Assembly (NCBI GenBank): GCA_003500135.1
Contig: DNTA01000227.1
Coordinates: 1 to 19,054, forward strand
Length of the DNA stretch: 19,054 bases
DNA from: Cytophagales bacterium
GTDB lineage: Bacteria > Bacteroidota > Bacteroidia > Cytophagales > Cyclobacteriaceae
Direction: 5' to 3'
This document shows, piece by piece, positions 14,758 through 19,054 of this stretch (positions are counted from its first letter, which is position 1; each line of letters begins with the position of its first letter). The position numbers and the translations under genes are program-made. The notes beneath the pieces were generated by a model that made no database searches, was not told the DNA's origin, and saw only the letters and a program-made list of their open reading frames with translations.

Positions 14758-16707
14758 ATGCGCATTTTTATACTACTAAGTCTGACCCTGGTATTCCTGT
14801 ATTCTTCACTAGCAGGGCAGGAGTTACCATTTCATAAAGGCGTAAACCTTACCAACTGGTTTCAGTCGCCTGGTGCCCGAAGCGTGCAGTTCACGAAATA
14901 CACCAAAAAGGATTTTGAAAACATTAAGAGCCTGGGGTGTGATGTGATCCGACTTCCTATTAATCTGCACTACATGACCGACGGAGCGCCAAATTATACC
15001 CTGGACCCTTTATTCTTGGAATTCCTTGATGAGGCCGTGACCTGGGCAGAGGAGGTAGATATCGCCCTGATCCTGGATAACCATACTTTTGATCCCAGTG
15101 AAGCGACCTCTCCGGAGGTTGGAGATATACTGGAAAAAGTATGGGCACAAATGGCTGAACACTACAAAAGCCGCTTTGATAAGCTGTATTACGAACTATT
15201 GAACGAGCCCCATGGCATCGACGCATCGCTGTGGAATGATATCCAGGGTGATGTGATCAATACGATCCGGCAGTACGACGACCAGCATACGATCATAGTC
15301 GGACCGGCCAACTTTAACAGTTTCCATCTGCTTGCTGATATGCCGATCTATGAGGATGACAACCTGATCTACACCTTTCACTTTTATGATCCCTTTATTT
15401 TTACGCACCAGGGCGCGTCATGGGTGGAACCAAGTATGGTGGACCTTGGGGGAATTCCTTTTCCGTATGAGGCCAGCGAAATGCCGGGTGTTCCCGATGC
15501 CATAAAAGGCAGCTGGATTGAAGATGCCTATAATCGATACGATGAAGAGGGCGCCTTAAACAAGGTACATGAACTTATCGATATTGCAGCGGCCTTTCAG
15601 GAGCAGAATGATGTGGTCCTTTTTTGTGGGGAGTTTGGCGTGCTGATGAACAATAGCGGTCAGGAGGATCGCGTCTATTGGTATGATGAGGTTAGAAAAT
15701 ACCTGGAAGCAAAGTCTATAGCCTGGACCTCATGGGATTACCACGGCGGGTTTGGTATATTTGAAAAAGGCAGCAATGGATTGTTTGATCACGACCTGAA
15801 CGTTGACCTTCTTCGTGCACTGGGTTTTGATGTGCCTGAGCAGACGGAATACATTCAAAAGCCGGATAGCGTGGGCATGCCTTATTATACCGATTTTGTA
15901 GAGCAGCACATCAGCAGCCAGGTTTATTCCGATGGCGGCACGGTAGATTTCTATTCTGCCGAAATGCCCAATAATGATAGCTACTGCCTCAACTGGTATG
16001 GCGCCGAGCAATACCATAGCATTACGTTTGACTTTGTACCCAACCGGGATCTTTCAGAGTTGGTGGCTGATGACTATGTCGTTGAATTTTTCGTGAGAAG
16101 TACCGAAAGCACAGTGCCTGTTGATATTCGTTTTCTCGATACCAAAACAGGTGATGACGACCATCCCTGGCGTATGCGATATACACTTTCAACGGAATTG
16201 ATGGGAAATGACCGCTATTGGCATCATGTGCGGATACCGTTAACGGAGTTCACAGAGCAGGGATCGTGGGATGATGGTGAGTGGTTCAATCCGGAAGGTA
16301 AATTCGACTGGTCCGCAATAGACAAATTTGAGCTCGTTTCCGAACATGAAGCTTTTGGAGAAGGTCGGATCTGGATCGACAACCTGGTGCTGACGAATAC
16401 TGATACCGCCCAGATACTGGAAACGGGCCAGTGGGAAGAGGCAATCACGCCCATTGCCGGTGATAGCTGGAATGAAAAAGTAGTAGTATATCCCAATCCT
16501 ACCAAAGATGTATTGTATTTAAAAATACCTGGTAAAGGCGCCTATGATTGCAAGATTATCAATCTGCAAGGTCAGGTCGCATATCACCAAACCATATCGC
16601 CTCAACAAACAATTGACATCCGCCACCTGCCCAGCGGCTGCTATGCCGTCTTGCTAAGGCCGGAGCACTCGGAAAAGCTGATAAAAAACAGGATCATTAA
16701 GTTTTAG
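14758..16707 (+). CDS. Secreted GH5 glycoside hydrolase (endoglucanase-like) with T9SS tail
   Basis: A 649-residue secreted glycanase. Order of parts: signal peptide 1-20 (ending SLAG), GH5 barrel about 25-355, a beta-rich carbohydrate-binding-like domain about 375-547, and a type IX secretion C-terminal domain about 573-649 beginning VVVYPNPTKD. In the barrel, RLPIN (65-69), DNHTF (107-111), catalytic acid Glu150 in ELLNEPHG, HFYDP (208-212), nucleophile Glu292 in CGEFGV and Trp326 in SWDYHGGFG are all intact, as expected for clan A enzymes cleaving beta-1,4-glucans, mannans or related polymers. The middle domain ends IWIDNLVL, typical of CBM11/CIA30-like jelly rolls. The gene stands alone with no SusC/SusD pair, so it is not part of a visible polysaccharide locus. 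Exact substrate is not predictable. Confidence 0.93.
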   Translation: MRIFILLSLTLVFLYSSLAGQELPFHKGVNLTNWFQSPGARSVQFTKYTKKDFENIKSLGCDVIRLPINLHYMTDGAPNYTLDPLFLEFLDEAVTWAEEVDIALILDNHTFDPSEATSPEVGDILEKVWAQMAEHYKSRFDKLYYELLNEPHGIDASLWNDIQGDVINTIRQYDDQHTIIVGPANFNSFHLLADMPIYEDDNLIYTFHFYDPFIFTHQGASWVEPSMVDLGGIPFPYEASEMPGVPDAIKGSWIEDAYNRYDEEGALNKVHELIDIAAAFQEQNDVVLFCGEFGVLMNNSGQEDRVYWYDEVRKYLEAKSIAWTSWDYHGGFGIFEKGSNGLFDHDLNVDLLRALGFDVPEQTEYIQKPDSVGMPYYTDFVEQHISSQVYSDGGTVDFYSAEMPNNDSYCLNWYGAEQYHSITFDFVPNRDLSELVADDYVVEFFVRSTESTVPVDIRFLDTKTGDDDHPWRMRYTLSTELMGNDRYWHHVRIPLTEFTEQGSWDDGEWFNPEGKFDWSAIDKFELVSEHEAFGEGRIWIDNLVLTNTDTAQILETGQWEEAITPIAGDSWNEKVVVYPNPTKDVLYLKIPGKGAYDCKIINLQGQVAYHQTISPQQTIDIRHLPSGCYAVLLRPEHSEKLIKNRIIKF

Positions 16708-16818
16708 ACCTAAGAATGCCTCTAATAAGTCTCAGCCGTACTACAAATACAACCGGGTGTTGTTATTCAAATATATCTCCAAATAAAAGCATATGAAAAC
16801 CTTTTCCCTGAATAGCAC

Positions 16819-16880
16819 ACAAAGTCACCGCGGTGACTTTGTCAGTTCACCGCCGTGAAGTTTTCAAGTTACGGCGGTGA
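16819..16880. repeat. Three palindromic 12-mers at exact 22-bp spacing
   Basis: The motif TCACCGCGGTGA occurs three times: exact at 16825-16836, as TCACCGCCGTGA at 16847-16858, and as TTACGGCGGTGA at 16869-16880. The starts are exactly 22 bp apart, about two helical turns, so proteins bound to them would sit on the same DNA face. The first copy lies in a perfect 24-bp palindrome (16819-16842), and copies two and three are near inverted copies that can form a 10-bp stem with a 14-base loop. There is no T-run, so terminator action is unlikely. An operator array or REP-like element fits best. Confidence 0.7.
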
Positions 16881-16958
16881 GATGGCAGCCTACTCTATAA
16901 CATACTTCACTCATGTATAGACTTTGTTGCAATTAACTACTTAATTCCTGTCGCCAGC

Positions 16959-17114
16959 TCAAGTACCATCACATAGTGCAACTCCATCGTTGATTGGCAA
17001 ATCAGTGGTCATATATCCTTGTAAATACGTTTGAAAGGAAATAAGCCCCGTATTATCAGGTGAATTACCATATATATTAGTTGTGTAATTGTTTTGAATA
17101 AAATAAATTAACAT
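16959..17114 (-). CDS. Possible small ORF or gene remnant
   Basis: From the ATG at 17112-17114 a 51-residue frame runs to a TGA at 16959-16961. Composition is natural for a secreted or surface protein fragment: rich in Asn, Thr, Gly and Asp, with stretches such as NIYGNSPDNTGLISFQTY and DLPINDGVALCDGT. After the TGA the same frame continues five codons (AGDRN) to a TAA at 16941-16943, so the TGA might be a mutated Trp or Arg codon. There is no signal peptide, no clear ribosome site and no family I recognise. It may equally be the 3' remnant of a larger lost gene or chance. Confidence 0.25.
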   Translation of the reverse strand: MLIYFIQNNYTTNIYGNSPDNTGLISFQTYLQGYMTTDLPINDGVALCDGT

Positions 17115-17130
17115 TTTTTAACAAAATAGG

Positions 17131-17185
17131 CCAATATAAATTGGTTATAACTGAAACCGGCCAAATATAACCGGCGTATATTTGG
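17131..17185. repeat. Pair of AT-rich inverted repeats
   Basis: CCAAT (17131-17135) pairs with ATTGG (17140-17144), and CCAAATATA (17161-17169) pairs perfectly over 9 bp with TATATTTGG (17177-17185) around a 7-base loop ACCGGCG. ACCGGC also occurs just before the second hairpin at 17156-17161. The site lies just upstream of the possible small minus-strand ORF and could regulate it, or be a recombination relic. Confidence 0.4.
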
Positions 17186-17421
17186 ATAGCGGCATACATC
17201 ATAATATTATCTTCCGGAATTTTTCGCCATTTGACTGATCAGTAATTTGCTTTTTGTTGGCTGAAAATACCTTCATGAACAGCGAATTCAGGTTTTGGCC
17301 TGAAGATAATAGGATGAGATCAAAAGTGGATCATATGCTAATGAAATTCTTTTTACAAATGGGATGATATGATGCGCACATTGACCTGAAAAATTATTTT
17401 GAACTTTTAAATATTACAATC

Positions 17422-17798
17422 ATGTCAAAGTACAGTATCATTGCACGGAAGGATCCCGGGGATGCTAACGCCGAACCGAAATTTTACCCCATTTTAAAAA
17501 GTGTTGACCGTATTGATACGGCATACATTGGGGGATGTCTGAAAAATCCAGTGTAAGCGAAGGGGATGTGTATTCCATCATTATCAATCTTTTCAAATTG
17601 ATCCCAAAGGAGCTGGCTCATGGGCGTGTTATTGGTTTGGGAGACCTGGGGTCACTGAGTTTGAAAGCCAATGCCAAAGGCAGTGATACAGCAGAAGAGG
17701 TGAGTTCGGATGATATTAAAAAAGTAAGCGTTCGATTCAGGCCCACCCAGGCTTTTTATAAAATGTTAGGCCTCTTAAAATTTGAAAGAAATGCGTAG
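17422..17798 (+). pseudogene. Frameshifted HU-like DNA-binding protein
   Basis: The ATG at 17422 opens the usual start of Bacteroidetes HU-like proteins (MSKYSIIARKDPGDANAEPK, then FYPILKSVDRID), but this frame ends at a TAA 44 codons in. The rest of the protein lies in the next frame: SEKSSVSEGDVYSIIINLF, IPKELAHGRVIGLGDLGSLS, and VSVRFRPTQAFYKMLGLLKF, ending at 17798. The two parts join without loss if one G is added to the run of five Gs at 17530-17534. The joined protein of about 125 residues would be normal for the family, a nucleoid-associated DNA-bending protein. A one-base deletion in a homopolymer fits either real decay or a sequencing error. An ATG at 17535 could start the second half alone, but it would lack the N-terminal segment. 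Confidence 0.8.
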
Positions 17799-17816
17799 CC
17801 CGGAATCCAACAACAG

Positions 17817-17837
17817 GCTGCCAGGTATTGGTGGCCT
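17817..17837 (+). terminator. Candidate hairpin after the HU-like gene
   Basis: GGCTGCCA and TGGTGGCC form an 8-bp stem (two G-U pairs in the plus-strand RNA) around the loop GGTAT, 19 bases after the HU-like stop. The following sequence TTAATGTTTG is only weakly T-rich, so this is a weak terminator at best. Confidence 0.3.
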
Positions 17838-17886
17838 TAATGTTTGAGCGCAATGCATTTTTTGACCTATTCTTTAGGGTTGTTCT

Positions 17887-17920
17887 AAAAAAAGAGTCGG
17901 GCCGCATTTCAAATACGGCC
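17887..17920 (-). terminator. Rho-independent terminator for the DUF2892 gene
   Basis: On the minus strand, GGCCG (complement of 17916-17920) pairs with CGGCC (complement of 17900-17904), and the inner TATTTGAAATG extends the dyad; a T7 run (complement of 17887-17893) follows after a few bases. It lies 13 bases after the DUF2892 stop. Confidence 0.6.
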
Positions 17921-17933
17921 GATTATTAACCCA

Positions 17934-18140
17934 TTATTGGCTTGTCTTGCAGGTCCGTATGCCGAATGGTGCATATAAAGGGCAAAAGCTCACTAAACTG
18001 GTCAATACGAACACACCGGCAAGAACCAAAAGTACAATACCCAAAGTGCCCGTGATCACATTTGTAAAGTAGAGAACTGCAACGAGCGCAGCGATTATCA
18101 TCCTGATAATTCGGTCTGCATTACCCATATTCTTTTTCAT
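17934..18140 (-). CDS. DUF2892 (YgaP-like) small inner-membrane protein
   Basis: A 68-residue membrane protein matching DUF2892 throughout: N-terminal MKKNMGNADRIIR, two hydrophobic helices (about 12-31 and 33-52) with the glycine-rich turn ITGTLGIVLLVL, and the C-terminal signature TSLVSFCPLYAPFGIRTC. The family is small, widespread and poorly understood; in YgaP the same domain anchors a rhodanese, and lone copies often neighbour sulfur or stress genes. Here it is a single-gene unit with its own -7 element and terminator, the one intact gene in a decaying zone. The Cys in FCPLY is conserved in the family as I recall it. Confidence 0.88.
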   Translation of the reverse strand: MKKNMGNADRIIRMIIAALVAVLYFTNVITGTLGIVLLVLAGVFVLTSLVSFCPLYAPFGIRTCKTSQ

Positions 18141-18166
18141 AATTTGGTTAGTTTTTATCTCATGGA

Positions 18167-18174
18167 CAAATTTA
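18167..18174 (-). promoter_or_regulatory. Candidate -7 element for the DUF2892 gene
   Basis: Reading on the minus strand the sequence is TAAATTTG, a perfect TAnnTTTG match, 26 bases before the ATG at 18138-18140. No TTG at 19-bp spacing was found upstream, so the -33 half is not supported. Confidence 0.45.
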
Positions 18175-18361
18175 TAAAAAAAGCAATAATCCTTTTAATT
18201 ACATAAGATGCATGGGCTGAAGAATTTTCCCGTTTTTTCAAGAAGATTATAGTACTACCGGCTGGATTTGATATATAAAAATTAGCTAAACCAGTCAGTA
18301 GAATAGAAACAGGTATTGGCGCCAGCAGCTATTCTGATGTAACTGAGTTAAATACAGGTAT

Positions 18362-18935
18362 TTAATTCAGTTTAAAACGGGCCATCACCTTATACTCCAG
18401 TTCAAGTTTACCGAATTCAATAATGGGTCCAGGCGATCGGTTACCATAAATCTCAGAAGTTCCTCTGACCATAATTGTATTAGCTACCCCTGGCATATAG
18501 CCCTGAAAACGATTGACACTATTTAATTCCTCTATATATAAGGCCCTGCCCGCACTTTGACCGATTGCATTTGACATCGCTTCTGCTTTTGCTTTTGCAG
18601 CTTTGACAGCTTCTATTTTTACCAGTTTTCTAAAATATTCGATTTTGGAATGTTCAAGCAGTTGAATAGTAATGTTGGAGATATTTATGGTTTCCAGTTC
18701 TCTGAATACCCGGCCGGCAGTAGTGGCGTCATGAACGAGCAGAAGATACTCCTTTGAAGTAAAAATATTGTCTTTGGCCAGCCAGTATTGCTTAAGATTG
18801 CTCGCTATATCAATCACTTTTAAAGCAGAGTCCAGGTTAATTTCTAATTGTTGAAGTTTGCGGATCATAGATTCCTCTATTTCCTCTAAGGTTTGTTTGG
18901 CTTTATTATCTTCCTCATTGTTAATAATCTTGGTT
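18362..18935 (-). pseudogene. SIMPL-domain (DUF541) protein, 5' end lost at a transposase junction
   Basis: The frame ending at 18362 carries the C-terminal two thirds of a Bacteroidetes SIMPL protein: EEIEESMIRKLQQLEINL, then DIASNLKQYWLAKDNIFTSK, VFRELETINISNITIQ, and the family hallmark VKIEAVKAAKAKAEAMSNAI followed by GRALYIEE, ending with RSPGPIIEFGKLELEYKVMA. The signal peptide and first beta strands (the V-x-V-x-G ... VVPDE part) are missing. Homology begins around 18905-18930 and stops just where a transposase C-terminus ends on the same strand. The ATG at 18866-18868 could still start a 168-residue fragment, which is why it may be predicted as a gene, but export would be lost. SIMPL proteins are envelope proteins of unclear role. 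Confidence 0.75.
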
Positions 18936-19054
18936 CTACTGGCAATTTAATGGATAGAGGCTAAGTCCTCCATTGAAAAACAGGATGGCACTTCTAAAAT
19001 TCTTGAATGTTCTATAACCTCTACCGACTGTTCTTATTTCTTGGATTTTACCAT
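18936..19054 (-). mobile_element. Transposase C-terminal end (partial, cut by the window edge)
   Basis: From the right edge the minus strand reads 38 residues, including KIQEIRTVGRGYRTF and GRGYRTFKNFRSAILFF, then LSLYPLNCQ and a TAG at 18936-18938. A basic GxGYRxFxNFRxxILF ending is typical of DDE transposases of the ISL3 type and related families; I recognise the pattern but cannot fix the family. Only the 3' end is in the window. The IS edge should lie between here and the start of SIMPL homology; no terminal repeat can be matched without the other end. Confidence 0.6.

Larger units (their letters stand above)
16708..17421. other. 714-bp region without a clear gene, rich in palindromes
   Basis: This long AT-rich spacer between the GH5 gene and the HU-like remnant holds no convincing long ORF. 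It contains a weak hairpin after GH5 (AATACAAC with GTTGTTATT, 16747-16768), the phased palindrome array at 16819-16880, a possible 51-codon ORF on the minus strand (16959-17114), two AT-rich inverted repeats at 17131-17185, and a 6-bp inverted repeat TTCAGG/CCTGAA at 17287-17304. An accessory or formerly mobile tract is likely. Confidence 0.6.

Noticed and set aside
16794..16857. 21-codon ORF overlapping the palindrome array
   Set aside because: The codons are dictated by the palindrome and there is no support for translation.
16825..16880. CRISPR-like or tandem-repeat reading of the three 22-bp spaced units
   Set aside because: Repeats are only 12 bp and palindromic, the 10-bp gaps are far too short for spacers, and no cas gene is near.
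17275..17421. Small plus-strand frame of 30 codons in frame with the HU-like ATG
   Set aside because: It ends at a TGA, has no recognisable motif or ribosome site, and its in-frame position with HU is expected by chance one time in three.
18348..18365. AT-rich palindrome at the SIMPL stop codon as a terminator
   Set aside because: The stem TTAAATAC/GTATTTAA is AT-rich with a 2-base loop and has no T-run, so it is not a convincing terminator.
18947..19036. SIMPL 5' end with two in-frame TAA stops (frame starting EQSVEVIEHS)
   Set aside because: At first this looked like a doubly nonsense-mutated SIMPL start, but another frame over the same bases gives a clean transposase-like C-terminus, which explains the sequence better.

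Overview
The window looks like chromosomal DNA from a Bacteroidetes bacterium, most likely a Cytophagales-type marine or soil relative (inference). The signs are a glycoside hydrolase with a type IX secretion tail, a Bacteroidetes-type HU-like protein, two DUF4252 proteins downstream of an ECF sigma factor, several good TAnnTTTG-type -7 promoter elements, and mostly weak Shine-Dalgarno sites. No RNA gene and no CRISPR array were seen.

Region by region: (1) 1-244, a frameshifted secreted protein at the left edge. (2) 299-4132, minus strand, a tightly packed operon: ECF sigma factor, overlapping single-pass membrane protein (probable anti-sigma factor), two DUF4252 proteins, and a BcrA-like ABC ATPase with its ABC-2 permease. 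(3) 4133-4357, a 225-bp divergent control region with two 6-1-6 dyads, one overlapping a candidate promoter. (4) 4358-10257, plus strand, a heavy-metal efflux operon: small His/Cys-rich secreted protein, CzcA-type RND pump, CzcC-type outer-membrane channel and CzcB-type lipoprotein adaptor, the last three translationally overlapped. (5) 10344-13118, housekeeping and transport: peptide deformylase, omega-amidase-type nitrilase (start and stop overlapped) and a POT-family peptide symporter. (6) 13126-13829, minus strand, an AT-rich MNT/HEPN pair whose HEPN gene carries an in-frame stop. (7) 14032-14679, a protein of unknown function with a -7 element only a few bases from its start codon. (8) 14758-16707, a secreted GH5 glycanase. 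(9) 16708-19054, a decaying accessory zone: three palindromic 12-mers at exactly 22-bp spacing, a possible small ORF, a frameshifted HU-like gene, a DUF2892 membrane protein, and a SIMPL gene that lost its 5' end next to the C-terminal end of a transposase gene.

The two main systems are head to head. The sigma/anti-sigma operon is an envelope-type regulatory module that also encodes an ABC exporter; the czc operon pumps divalent metals across both membranes. No dedicated metal regulator is visible, so control by the neighbouring sigma factor (as in CnrYXH-CnrCBA) or by a repressor at the dyads are both open hypotheses. Four small genes are broken in this window while all long ORFs are intact, which suggests real decay of dispensable genes more than general sequencing error.
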